DNA of 38,791 nt from Lachnospiraceae bacterium (GTDB lineage: Bacteria; Bacillota_A; Clostridia; Lachnospirales; Lachnospiraceae): contig JAGATU010000095.1 of NCBI GenBank assembly GCA_017621115.1, positions 1-38,791 of the forward strand, written 5' to 3'. The position numbers were made by a program, and so were the translations under genes. The notes beneath the pieces were generated by a model, which saw only the letters and a list, made by a program, of their open reading frames with translations, was not told the DNA's origin and ran no database searches. Shown in pieces: positions 7,809 through 15,614 of this stretch; position 1 is the first letter of the stretch; each line of letters opens with the position of its first letter.

Positions 7809-7837
7809 TTGTACTCTTGGTCGATTTATATTAAAAT
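7809..7837 (+). promoter_or_regulatory. Sigma-A type promoter for the ferredoxin gene
   Basis: TTGTAC (7809-7814) and TAAAAT (7832-7837) are separated by 17 bases and lie 50 bases before the ferredoxin ATG. This suggests that the ferredoxin is transcribed separately from pflA. Confidence 0.55.
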
Positions 7838-7886
7838 ACAGCTAGAGATGGAGACATCATGATTGTAAATAAGGAGGACTTTTATT

Positions 7887-8057
7887 ATGGCATATGTTAT
7901 TAGTGATTCTTGTATCGCTTGTGGAGCATGCGAAGGACAGTGTCCTGTAGGCGCTATTTCTATGGGAGATGGCAAGTTTGAAATCGACGCTGACAAATGT
8001 ATCGACTGCGGTTCTTGCGCAGGACAGTGCCCTGTAGGTGCTATCGCTGAAGCATAA
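7887..8057 (+). CDS. 2[4Fe-4S] bacterial ferredoxin
   Basis: A 56-residue clostridial-type ferredoxin. Cysteines at 9, 12, 15 and 19 and at 38, 41, 44 and 48 make two CxxCxxCxxxCP cluster motifs in a duplicated layout, so it carries two [4Fe-4S] clusters and moves single electrons at low potential between oxidoreductases such as pyruvate:ferredoxin oxidoreductase and hydrogenases. Length matches the classic family of about 55 residues. A strong AAGGAGG ribosome site lies 9 bases before the ATG. It has its own promoter and ends in a terminator shared with the convergent MerR gene. Confidence 0.95.
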   Translation: MAYVISDSCIACGACEGQCPVGAISMGDGKFEIDADKCIDCGSCAGQCPVGAIAEA

Positions 8058-8077
8058 TAGAATCGGATTATAATGAT

Positions 8078-8107
8078 AAAAACCGGTGGGGTATCCCGCC
8101 GGTTTTT
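8078..8107. terminator. Bidirectional terminator between ferredoxin and MerR genes
   Basis: A 13-bp stem with one G-U pair (8078-8090 with 8095-8107) closes a 4-base loop. A-rich and T-rich flanks on the two sides let it stop transcription from both the ferredoxin gene (plus) and the MerR-type gene (minus, stop at 8111). Confidence 0.85.
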
Positions 8108-8110
8108 ATT

Positions 8111-8704
8111 TTACACAATTTCTCCTGCCCGTTTTAACCACTTCGAGGCTCTTTTCTTTTTCATATGTCTGCTGCCCTGAATCATTTCATCCAGTCTCTG
8201 GAAATATTCTTCCTGCTGCTTCATATAGGCTTTGCGGTGCTGTTCCTCTTCTTCACTCGCCACACGGAATTGGTAATCCAACTCTTTTACAAGGCACTCC
8301 TTAATATCCTCTGCAAGTTTTTCATTACTTTCCTCAACCGCTTCCTGAATCAGTCCTTTCAAAAGCATCTGCAGGCGATAGGATTTCTCCTCTTTATTGT
8401 CTGCAAAAGAAAGCGACGGTTTTTCCATAATCTGCGGGAGGCTTGAATGAATTACACCATCTTCCTGCGGAATATCCAGGATACTGCGGATACCTTTTAA
8501 CTGGATTCCTTTTTCTTTTAACTGTTTTACACGCAAAAATAATTCTTTATCATCTTCTGTATAATACCGGTGTCCCAAATCGTTTCTTTTGATAGGAAGC
8601 TGCAATTCCTCTTCCCAGTATCTGAGCACATGTGCTTCCACATTAATAAGCCTTGTCATCTCCGATATTTTGTACTGTTTTTCTCTTTCAACCGTATGTC
8701 CCAT
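8111..8704 (-). CDS. MerR family transcriptional regulator
   Basis: 197 residues from the ATG at 8704, which has AAAGGAG six bases before it. Residues about 10-80 form the winged helix: YKISEMTRLINVEAHVLRYWEEELQLP, then GHRYYTEDDKELFLRVKQLKEKGIQL, an unmistakable MerR DNA-binding domain. The C-terminal half is a long charged helix with coiled-coil character and no cysteine metal site or drug-binding domain, like the RacA-type DNA-binding branch. It follows dnaB by 63 bases on the same strand, so it may be part of the replication-linked operon. Target promoters are not evident. Confidence 0.85.
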   Translation of the reverse strand: MGHTVEREKQYKISEMTRLINVEAHVLRYWEEELQLPIKRNDLGHRYYTEDDKELFLRVKQLKEKGIQLKGIRSILDIPQEDGVIHSSLPQIMEKPSLSFADNKEEKSYRLQMLLKGLIQEAVEESNEKLAEDIKECLVKELDYQFRVASEEEEQHRKAYMKQQEEYFQRLDEMIQGSRHMKKKRASKWLKRAGEIV

Positions 8705-8767
8705 AAATTCTCCTTTCATATAAAAAAAGGACAAAGAATCTCTTCTTTATCCTCTTTCGTACATAAT

Positions 8768-10120
8768 TTATTGTGGTGCAAAATTCTTCTTGGCAAGATT
8801 TGCAAACCTTGTATATTTTGGCATCCAGGCCAGTTCTACGGTTCCGACCGGACCGTTTCTCTGCTTACCGATAATAATCTCGGCAACACCCGGTTTCTCC
8901 GTATCTTTATTATAATAGTCATCACGGTAAATGAACATGATAACGTCGGCATCCTGCTCGATGGCACCCGACTCTCGAAGGTCGGACATCATCGGACGCT
9001 TGTCCGGTCTCTGTTCTACTGCTCGGCTAAGCTGCGACAATGCCAGTACCGGCACATTCAATTCACGCGCAAGTGCTTTTAATGAACGGGAAATCTCGGA
9101 GATTTCCTGCTGACGCGATTCGCTTCTGCCGCTACCGCTCATCAACTGCAAGTAGTCGATGATAATCATATCCAGGCCCTGCTCCAGTTTGAACTTTCTG
9201 CACTTGGAGCGCATCTCCTGAATAGTGATACCCGGAGTATCGTCTATAATTAATTTGGAACTGCCGATAACACCTGCCGACTCAACCAGTTTTTCCCATT
9301 CTGTCTCATCCAATTTACCGTTACGAAGATGCTGTGCATCCACGCTGGACTCGAGGGAAAAGAGACGGTTTACCAGCTGTTCCTTGGACATTTCCAGCGA
9401 AAAAATTGCTGTGGAGCGGTTCAATTTGAATGCTACATGCTGCGCGATGTTCAATACAAATGCCGTCTTACCCATGGAAGGACGCGCCGCAATCAGTACC
9501 AGATCGGCCGGCTGCATTCCCGATGTCATAACATCCAAATCAAAGAATCCCGTTGCCACACCGGTAATATTGCCATCGTTTTTAGATGCGGCTTCAATTC
9601 TCTGAAGCGCATTCATAACAACCTTACGAATCGGAACGCTTTCTCCCGTATTTCTCTTCTGTACCAATTCAAAAACCTGTTTTTCCGTATCCTCGAGAAT
9701 AACCTCAAGGCTTTCTTTTCCGGCATAACAATTGTTCTCAATCTCGCCCATTAAGCGGATAAGCTTACGCAGGGTGGACTTCTCGGCTACAATATTCGCA
9801 TAATAACGGATATTGGCTGATGTCGGAACTGCCGTAATAATATCCCTGATAAATTCCAGACTGCTGACCTCCGGCGGAACATCCTTTTCTTTGAGTCTGT
9901 TCTGCAGAGTAACAATATCTACGGCCTTGCCTTCGTCGTTCAGTTCCACCATGGACTGAAACAATACGCCGTATTGTTTGTTATAAAAGTCCTCCGGGAA
10001 AACCAGTTCGGATGAAATCGTAATGGCCTCTCGGTCTAAAATCATGGAACCAATTACGGATTGTTCTGCCTCTATGCTATGGGGTAAAACCCTTTTAAGC
10101 AATGCTTCTTCTGCTGCCAT
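8768..10120 (-). CDS. dnaB: Replicative DNA helicase DnaB
   Basis: 450 residues, full length. Hexameric helicase that unwinds DNA 5'->3' at the replication fork and is loaded with help from DnaA and loader proteins. The N-terminal DnaB_N domain (PHSIEAEQSVIGSMI, about residues 13-27) leads to the RecA-like motor with Walker A at 211-219 (ARPSMGKTA), the DnaB motif FSLEMS, Walker B in MIIIDYLQLM and the C-terminal RQNGPVGT motif. No intein is present. Start ATG at 10120 follows ATAGGAAAG. It is 14 bases downstream of rplI, the common gdpP-rplI-dnaB order in Firmicutes. Confidence 0.97.
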   Translation of the reverse strand: MAAEEALLKRVLPHSIEAEQSVIGSMILDREAITISSELVFPEDFYNKQYGVLFQSMVELNDEGKAVDIVTLQNRLKEKDVPPEVSSLEFIRDIITAVPTSANIRYYANIVAEKSTLRKLIRLMGEIENNCYAGKESLEVILEDTEKQVFELVQKRNTGESVPIRKVVMNALQRIEAASKNDGNITGVATGFFDLDVMTSGMQPADLVLIAARPSMGKTAFVLNIAQHVAFKLNRSTAIFSLEMSKEQLVNRLFSLESSVDAQHLRNGKLDETEWEKLVESAGVIGSSKLIIDDTPGITIQEMRSKCRKFKLEQGLDMIIIDYLQLMSGSGRSESRQQEISEISRSLKALARELNVPVLALSQLSRAVEQRPDKRPMMSDLRESGAIEQDADVIMFIYRDDYYNKDTEKPGVAEIIIGKQRNGPVGTVELAWMPKYTRFANLAKKNFAPQ

Positions 10121-10134
10121 TTTACTTTCCTATC

Positions 10135-10581
10135 TTACTGTTCTTTTACTTTCACTTTAAGTGTTCCTGTTACCTTTGGATGAAGCTTAATCTTAACTTC
10201 GTATACTCCGAAATTCTTAATACTTTCCGGCAACTGGATTTTCTTCTTGTCAATTGTGATACCGCACTGTTCTTTGTATGCGTTTGCAATTTCCTTAGAA
10301 GATACGGAACCGAATGTTTTTCCGCCTTCACCTGCCTTAATCGCAAGTACAACTTCTTTGGTCTCCAGTTCCTTGGCAAATCTCTGTGCTTCTTCCAACT
10401 GCTCCTGTGCTACTTTTGCTTCGTTGGATTTCTGAAGTTTTAATGTATTCATATTCTCGGCATTAGCCGGAACACCCATTTTCTTAGGAATTAAAAAGTT
10501 TCTTGCATATCCGTCGTTGGCATCGATAATATCGCCTTTTTTACCAACGGATTTGACATCCTGTAATAAAATAATTTTCAT
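10135..10581 (-). CDS. rplI: 50S ribosomal protein L9
   Basis: 148 residues, normal size. L9 binds the base of the L1 stalk of the large subunit and helps keep reading frame. The start MKIILLQDVKSVGKKGD with GYARNFLIPKK is the conserved N-terminal domain; the middle is the long connecting helix and the end (TVTGTLKVKVKEQ-like strand pattern) the C-terminal rRNA-binding domain. Its start is one base from the gdpP stop codon, so the two are in one transcript. Confidence 0.97.
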   Translation of the reverse strand: MKIILLQDVKSVGKKGDIIDANDGYARNFLIPKKMGVPANAENMNTLKLQKSNEAKVAQEQLEEAQRFAKELETKEVVLAIKAGEGGKTFGSVSSKEIANAYKEQCGITIDKKKIQLPESIKNFGVYEVKIKLHPKVTGTLKVKVKEQ

Positions 10582-10582
10582 G

Positions 10583-12628
10583 TTAGTCTAATTCTCCTTC
10601 GTCTATCATTCTATCCAGTGTATTGCGAATCTCCTGTGCAACCTCCTGCACAGTCATGCCTTCCCTCTGGCATCCCGCGATGTTCATATGTCCGCCGCCG
10701 CCGAGACGCTCCATAATAACCTGTACATTAACTTCATCAATGGAACGTGCACTGACATATACAAGTCCCTGATATTCTGTCAAAACAAAACTTGCACGGA
10801 TACCCTTGATATTGAGAAGTTCATTGGCTGCCTGCGCACCAACAACCGTCGGACTCTGGATTCCTTCGCTTGTACATGTGGAAATCGCATAGACATTACG
10901 GTAAATCTCCGCTTCTCTGACTGCTTCTGCCTTCGCCTTATATTCGGCAACGTCATCACGGAATAATTTTCTTACACGGGTAACGTCCGCACCGGCTCTT
11001 CTTAAATAGGCTGCAGCTTCAAAGGTACGCACACCGGTCTTAGTCATAAAATTATTCGTATCAATCACAATACCGGAATATAGGCAGTCTGCTTCATGCG
11101 CCCTAACCTTAATGCCGTCACTGATGTACTGTAAAATCTCAGTAACCATTTCACAGGCACTGGATGCATATGCTTCGACATATGACAGTGTCGCATTCTC
11201 AATTGTCTCAAGTCCCTGTCTGTGATGGTCAAGTACCACGATGGACTTACAAAGCTTAAGCAATTCCGGACATTCGGTAATGCTTGGTTTATTCACATCA
11301 ACAATAACAAGTACGGTTCCCGCACCTGCCAAACTCTTAGCATGCTCGCTGCTGACAATCATATCCTCATCATATTCTTCCGATAAGAACAAATCCCTAA
11401 GCGGCTGAACGGAAGTTGTCACATCATTAATAACGATATGGGCCTTACGGTCCAATTCTCTTGCAATACGGTAAATACCGACTGCCGCACCAAAGGAATC
11501 CACGTCCGGGATACGGTGTCCCATAATAATAACACGGTCCTTACTGGTAATAATTTCACGGAGCGCATGAGCTTTAACTCTCGCCTTAACTCGTGTATTC
11601 TTCTCTACCTGCTGGCTCTTACCGCCGTAGTAAGTAATATTCTCAGTTGTCTTAACAATCGCCTGGTCACCACCACGTCCGAGCGCAAGGTCGATTGCGA
11701 TTCTGGCAAATTCATAATTCTGCAGATACGTAAGTCCGTCCAGACCGATACCCATACTGATGGTTACCGCCATCTCGTTACCGATGTTAACGGTTTTAAC
11801 TTCCTCGAGAATGTCAAATTTATTCTCCTGCAGCTGCATAAGGGAACGCTTGCGCAGGATAACCAGATACTTATCCTTCTCAATCTTCTTGGCGATACCG
11901 TCAAGGGATGAAATATATTTGTTAATCTTACGGTCAATCAGCGCAGTCAAAAGGGAACGTCTTACTTCCTCAACACTTTCCAGTGCTTCGTCATAGTTAT
12001 CCAGATATAAGAGTCCGACTGCCAATGACTGGGCATCATTTTCCCTAAGGGCAATCTTTAATGCGGTTACATCAAACAAATATACCGCTATCAGATATCC
12101 GTCATAGCCTTCCGGACTGATAATGTCACTGTTCTGTGCCATCTCTTTCAGAGAAACTTTATGACATTTCACCTGGAATTCATTGCCTTCAAAAGAAATC
12201 TCAAACTCAGTATTGTCCACATCTATCGGAAGCTTGTCCCTTGTAATATCCGGAATCAGCGTTGACAGGGACTTACGGTATCCCTTCGGCTTATGTACCA
12301 CTTCTTCAAATGCCTTATTGGTCCAAAAAACCTTACCGGTATCATCCAAAAGTACATAGGGCACTTCCAGTTCGCGGAGTAACTTCCTCTGAATCTGACC
12401 GTATTCTGTCGCAAAACTAATCAGTTCATTCATAATAACCGGCTTATTATTATGGGATGAAAGAGCAATAATGGCAAAATAGAATGCCGTAAATGCCGTC
12501 ATCACAAGGCCGGAACGGTAATCCAAAAACCATACCGCCAATGTTACCGCTGCTAATAATATTCCTAAATAAATGGAAATCTGAAGGTAGGACTTCAGAA
12601 CTCCTTTAATCTTAATCTTATTCTTCAT
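10583..12628 (-). CDS. gdpP: GdpP-type cyclic-di-AMP phosphodiesterase (DHH/DHHA1)
   Basis: 681 residues. Membrane protein that hydrolyses cyclic di-AMP to pApA and so affects potassium, osmotic and cell-wall balance. Two transmembrane helices (about 15-34 and 39-57) precede a PAS-like domain (about 85-180), a degenerate GGDEF domain that ends in LGRGGDQAIVKT, and the catalytic DHH-DHHA1 part. Metal ligands are visible in GHRIPDVDS (D375, D377) and LDHHRQG (D467, H468, H469); GGGGHMNIAG near the end is the DHHA1 motif. ATG at 12628 follows AGGGGATATC. It heads the operon with rplI and dnaB. Confidence 0.95.
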   Translation of the reverse strand: MKNKIKIKGVLKSYLQISIYLGILLAAVTLAVWFLDYRSGLVMTAFTAFYFAIIALSSHNNKPVIMNELISFATEYGQIQRKLLRELEVPYVLLDDTGKVFWTNKAFEEVVHKPKGYRKSLSTLIPDITRDKLPIDVDNTEFEISFEGNEFQVKCHKVSLKEMAQNSDIISPEGYDGYLIAVYLFDVTALKIALRENDAQSLAVGLLYLDNYDEALESVEEVRRSLLTALIDRKINKYISSLDGIAKKIEKDKYLVILRKRSLMQLQENKFDILEEVKTVNIGNEMAVTISMGIGLDGLTYLQNYEFARIAIDLALGRGGDQAIVKTTENITYYGGKSQQVEKNTRVKARVKAHALREIITSKDRVIIMGHRIPDVDSFGAAVGIYRIARELDRKAHIVINDVTTSVQPLRDLFLSEEYDEDMIVSSEHAKSLAGAGTVLVIVDVNKPSITECPELLKLCKSIVVLDHHRQGLETIENATLSYVEAYASSACEMVTEILQYISDGIKVRAHEADCLYSGIVIDTNNFMTKTGVRTFEAAAYLRRAGADVTRVRKLFRDDVAEYKAKAEAVREAEIYRNVYAISTCTSEGIQSPTVVGAQAANELLNIKGIRASFVLTEYQGLVYVSARSIDEVNVQVIMERLGGGGHMNIAGCQREGMTVQEVAQEIRNTLDRMIDEGELD

Positions 12629-12677
12629 GATATCCCCTATCTGAAAAACCGCATATCTATAACATTTTACCTATGCT

Positions 12678-12706
12678 ATTATAACAGAAAGTACCTTCAA
12701 ATTCCA
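12678..12706 (-). promoter_or_regulatory. Extended -10 promoter for gdpP-rplI-dnaB
   Basis: On the minus strand TGTTATAAT gives a TATAAT -10 (12678-12683) with the TG extension; the -35 position (12701-12706, TGGAAT) is weak, as is usual for extended -10 promoters. The start codon of gdpP lies 50 bases downstream. Confidence 0.55.
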
Positions 12707-12780
12707 CATCTAGATAATGTGGTGTGTCGCAGCATATGCGAATATCTTGTCTTTTTCTACAAATATCCCCTTGTTTTCCC

Positions 12781-12809
12781 TTGAAAAACATGTTGCAAGC
12801 CTCTATGAT
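12781..12809 (+). promoter_or_regulatory. Sigma-A type promoter for the GH3 gene
   Basis: TTGAAA (12781-12786), 17 bases, TATGAT (12804-12809), 35 bases before the GH3 start codon. An inverted repeat ATTAAC-TTAAG-GTTAAT (12808-12824) overlaps the expected transcription start and could be an operator. Confidence 0.5.
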
Positions 12810-12843
12810 TAACTTAAGGTTAATTATAAAATCGGAGGTTATT

Positions 12844-15234
12844 ATGGGTAAGTGGCAACGATCATTTTTTCAACCGAATCTGCCCCTTGGCAAGGACGGA
12901 CAAAAGGTAACTGCCTGCAAAGAGCATATTCTTCTTTCTAAAAATGCCGCCAAAGAAGGCATGGTTTTATTAAAGAACGAAGCGGATGCTCTTCCTTTTA
13001 CAAAAGGTGTGAAGTTAGCACTTTTTGGCAAGGGATGCATAGATTATGTAAAAGGCGGCGGCGGAAGCGGCGATGTTACCGTTTCTTATATTAAGAATCT
13101 TTATGACGGCCTGACAGAACTTGGGGACTCTGTTTCCGTTTTTGAAGATTTGGTTGATTTTTATAAAAAAGATATTGATGCACAGTACGCCGACGGCAAG
13201 CTTCCGGGCATGACAAAAGAGCCCGTACTTCCGGATGAACTCTGTCAAAAAGCCCGCGTTTTTACCGACACTGCAGTGATTACCATCTGTCGTTTTTCCG
13301 GTGAAGACTGGGATCGCAAAAGCACCTACGATACACAGGATGCAACCGGCGACGAACTTTTTGAGGATGGCGATTTCTATCTGTCTCATGCCGAAAAAGC
13401 CATGGTTAAGCAGGTTAAGAAATACTTTGATAAGATTATCGTTGTGCTTAACGTAGGTGGTATGGTAGATACCGAGTGGTTCATCAACGATGCAAAGATT
13501 CAGGCTGTACTCCTGGCGTTCCAGGGCGGTATGGAAGGCGGAAGTGCTACTGCCGAGCTTCTTTTTGGTATCGGCAATCCTTCCGGTAAATTATCCGATA
13601 CATTCGCAAAAAGGCTGGAGGATTATCCTTCTTCTTACAATTTCCATGAATCTAAAGATTATGTAGATTATACAGACGATATTTATGTGGGATACCGTTA
13701 TTTTGAGACGATTCCGGGCGCTGCTGAAAAGGTGAATTACCCATTCGGATTCGGTCTTTCCTATACGACTTTTGCATGGAATGTGAATTCCGTTTGTGAA
13801 AAAGACGGTGTGATTTCCGTGGATGTTTCCGTTTCCAATACGGGCAAAGTTTCCGGCAAGGAAGTTATCCAGCTTTACGGCGGTGCACCGCAGGGACTCC
13901 TTGGCAAAGCATCTAAGAGCCTGATTGCTTTTGCAAAGACAAAACTTTTGCTTCCGGGCGAGACGCAGCGCATGGTTCTGTCTTTCAACATTGACAGCCT
14001 TGCTTCTTATGACGACCTTGGAAAGGTTCAGAAATCTGCTTATCTTTTGGAAGCAGGCGATTACTGCTTCTACTTAGGCAATTCCGTAAGAAATGCAGAA
14101 AAACTGGATTATATTTATACTCTTTCTGAAACTAAAATTGTGGAACAGTTAAGTGCCAAACTGGTTCCTACCTCTTTGAAGGAACGAATGCTTTCCGATG
14201 GCAATATGGAAGCGCTTCCGATAAGCGAATCCAATGACCCGAATGCAACCGAAATTACATATATGGATGGCAAGGACTACGATTGTTTCTTCCCTGCCAC
14301 CCGCTATCTCCCGGGCAGATTTGGCTGGAAGACTCCTTACAAAGATGGTTGTCGTCCGCTTATTGATGTAGCTAACGGTGAAATGTCCTTAGATGATTTC
14401 TTAGCTCAGATGACGGACGAAGAAGTGGCCCACCTTCTTGGCGGACAGCCGAATACCGGTTGTGCCAACACATTTGGCATGGGCAATATGCCGGAATACG
14501 GCATTCCGAATATTATGACTGCAGACGGTCCTGCCGGACTTCGAATCGAGCCAAAATGCGGTGTCTACACGACGGCATTCCCTTGCTCAACCCTGCTTGC
14601 CTGCTCATGGAACCCTGAGATTGTTTATCAGGTTGGTGAAGCCGGTGCGAAGGAAGTAAAGGAAAACAATATTGCCATGTGGCTGACTCCTGCAATTAAT
14701 ATACACAGAAGCCCATTATGCGGACGTAATTTCGAATACTACTCCGAAGACCCGTACCTGACAGGTGTTCTTGCCGGCGAAATGGTAAAAGGTATGCAAT
14801 CGCAACATATTTCCGCATCCGTTAAGCATTTTGCCCTTAACAACAAGGAAACCAACCGTAAGAACAGTGATTCGCGTATTTCCGAACGTGCCGCAAGAGA
14901 AATCTACTTAAAAGCATTTGAGATGATTGTAAAAGACGCCAAACCATGGTGCATTATGTCTTCTTACAATATCATCAACGGTCATCGTGCTTCGGAATGT
15001 AAAGAATTGTTAACCGATATTCTACGCGGTGAATGGGGATTTGACGGCGTAGTCACCACGGACTGGTGGAACTTTGCACAGCAGTACAAAGAAATCAAAG
15101 CACAGAACGACATCAAGATGGGCTGCGGTTATCCTGAGCACATTATGGAAGCCTTACAAGCCGGTGTTCTGACCAGAGAAGAAATGAATATTTGTGCAAA
15201 GCGTATTTTGGAGTTAATTTTAAAGATTGATTAA
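12844..15234 (+). CDS. Glycoside hydrolase family 3 enzyme with permuted domain order
   Basis: 796 residues from the ATG at 12844, preceded by GGAGG at 5 bases. Likely a beta-glucosidase or beta-xylosidase cutting single sugars from oligosaccharides. The domain order is reversed: the usual C-terminal alpha/beta sandwich is first (AKEGMVLLKNE near residue 37, with E154 in SGEDWDR a candidate acid/base), a fibronectin-III-like domain follows FPFGFGLSY (about 300-440), and the barrel domain is last (MTADGPAGLR; SVKHFALNN; nucleophile D740 in GVVTTDWW). The same reversed order is known from Butyrivibrio and Ruminococcus GH3 enzymes. There is no signal peptide, so it acts in the cytoplasm. The substrate cannot be fixed from sequence, but the nearby GH120 gene favours hemicellulose sugars. 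Confidence 0.9.
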   Translation: MGKWQRSFFQPNLPLGKDGQKVTACKEHILLSKNAAKEGMVLLKNEADALPFTKGVKLALFGKGCIDYVKGGGGSGDVTVSYIKNLYDGLTELGDSVSVFEDLVDFYKKDIDAQYADGKLPGMTKEPVLPDELCQKARVFTDTAVITICRFSGEDWDRKSTYDTQDATGDELFEDGDFYLSHAEKAMVKQVKKYFDKIIVVLNVGGMVDTEWFINDAKIQAVLLAFQGGMEGGSATAELLFGIGNPSGKLSDTFAKRLEDYPSSYNFHESKDYVDYTDDIYVGYRYFETIPGAAEKVNYPFGFGLSYTTFAWNVNSVCEKDGVISVDVSVSNTGKVSGKEVIQLYGGAPQGLLGKASKSLIAFAKTKLLLPGETQRMVLSFNIDSLASYDDLGKVQKSAYLLEAGDYCFYLGNSVRNAEKLDYIYTLSETKIVEQLSAKLVPTSLKERMLSDGNMEALPISESNDPNATEITYMDGKDYDCFFPATRYLPGRFGWKTPYKDGCRPLIDVANGEMSLDDFLAQMTDEEVAHLLGGQPNTGCANTFGMGNMPEYGIPNIMTADGPAGLRIEPKCGVYTTAFPCSTLLACSWNPEIVYQVGEAGAKEVKENNIAMWLTPAINIHRSPLCGRNFEYYSEDPYLTGVLAGEMVKGMQSQHISASVKHFALNNKETNRKNSDSRISERAAREIYLKAFEMIVKDAKPWCIMSSYNIINGHRASECKELLTDILRGEWGFDGVVTTDWWNFAQQYKEIKAQNDIKMGCGYPEHIMEALQAGVLTREEMNICAKRILELILKID

Positions 15235-15246
15235 CCGATATATACA

Positions 15247-15275
15247 CTGACATTATATTAATGAAGTGTTATAAT
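15247..15275 (+). promoter_or_regulatory. Strong promoter for the GlsB-like membrane protein
   Basis: CTGACA (15247-15252), 17 bases, TATAAT (15270-15275), with a TG one base before the -10. This close match to consensus lies 38 bases before the ATG at 15313. Confidence 0.75.
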
Positions 15276-15312
15276 ATACATGTACATATCATACAAAAAG
15301 GAGAAATACATT

Positions 15313-15549
15313 ATGAATATCATTATCGCTCTTATTATCGGTGGTATCTGCGGATGGCTCGCAGGTTACATTATGAAGACAGGTTACAGCCTTATTTTTA
15401 ACATCATTCTCGGTGTTTTAGGTGGTGTTGTTGGTGGATTCGTTTTAGGTTTAATCGGATTCTCAGCAAGCAATATCATCGGCAGCATCATCAGCGGTGT
15501 TATCGGTTCCTGCCTGATTATCTTCGTTGTAAGATTAATTAAAAAATAA
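15313..15549 (+). CDS. GlsB/YeaQ/YmgE family small membrane protein
   Basis: 78 residues from the ATG at 15313, with AAGGAG upstream; an in-frame ATG 11 codons earlier has no ribosome site. The protein is almost wholly hydrophobic and Gly-rich, with three short membrane segments (about 2-20, 25-45 and 52-74). The pattern GGICGWLAGYIMKTGYSL followed by a glycine-rich helix is that of the transglycosylase-associated GlsB/YeaQ family, linked to general stress in several Firmicutes; the molecular role is not settled. It is a single-gene unit with a near-consensus promoter and its own terminator, so expression may be high. Confidence 0.85.
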   Translation: MNIIIALIIGGICGWLAGYIMKTGYSLIFNIILGVLGGVVGGFVLGLIGFSASNIIGSIISGVIGSCLIIFVVRLIKK

Positions 15550-15566
15550 TTATTTCAGACATAGCA

Positions 15567-15593
15567 AAAGCCCTTCCGGTTCGGAAGGGCTTT
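15567..15593. terminator. Bidirectional terminator between the GlsB-like and GH120 genes
   Basis: A 12-bp perfect stem (15567-15578 with 15582-15593) with a 3-base loop, A-rich before and T-rich after. It lies 17 bases past the GlsB-like stop and 21 bases past the convergent GH120 stop. Confidence 0.8.
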
Positions 15594-15614
15594 CTATTAT
15601 TACTTTTTAAATTA

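Noticed and set aside
8086..9113. Plus-strand frames opposite MerR and dnaB
   Set aside because: They lie opposite clear conserved genes, lack ribosome sites and read as low-complexity shadows.
9225..9754. Long plus-strand frames inside dnaB
   Set aside because: Shadow frames of a highly conserved gene without start signals.
12724..12843. Forty-residue N-terminal extension of the GH3 protein
   Set aside because: The promoter hexamers lie inside this stretch and the GGAGG site precedes the ATG at 12844.
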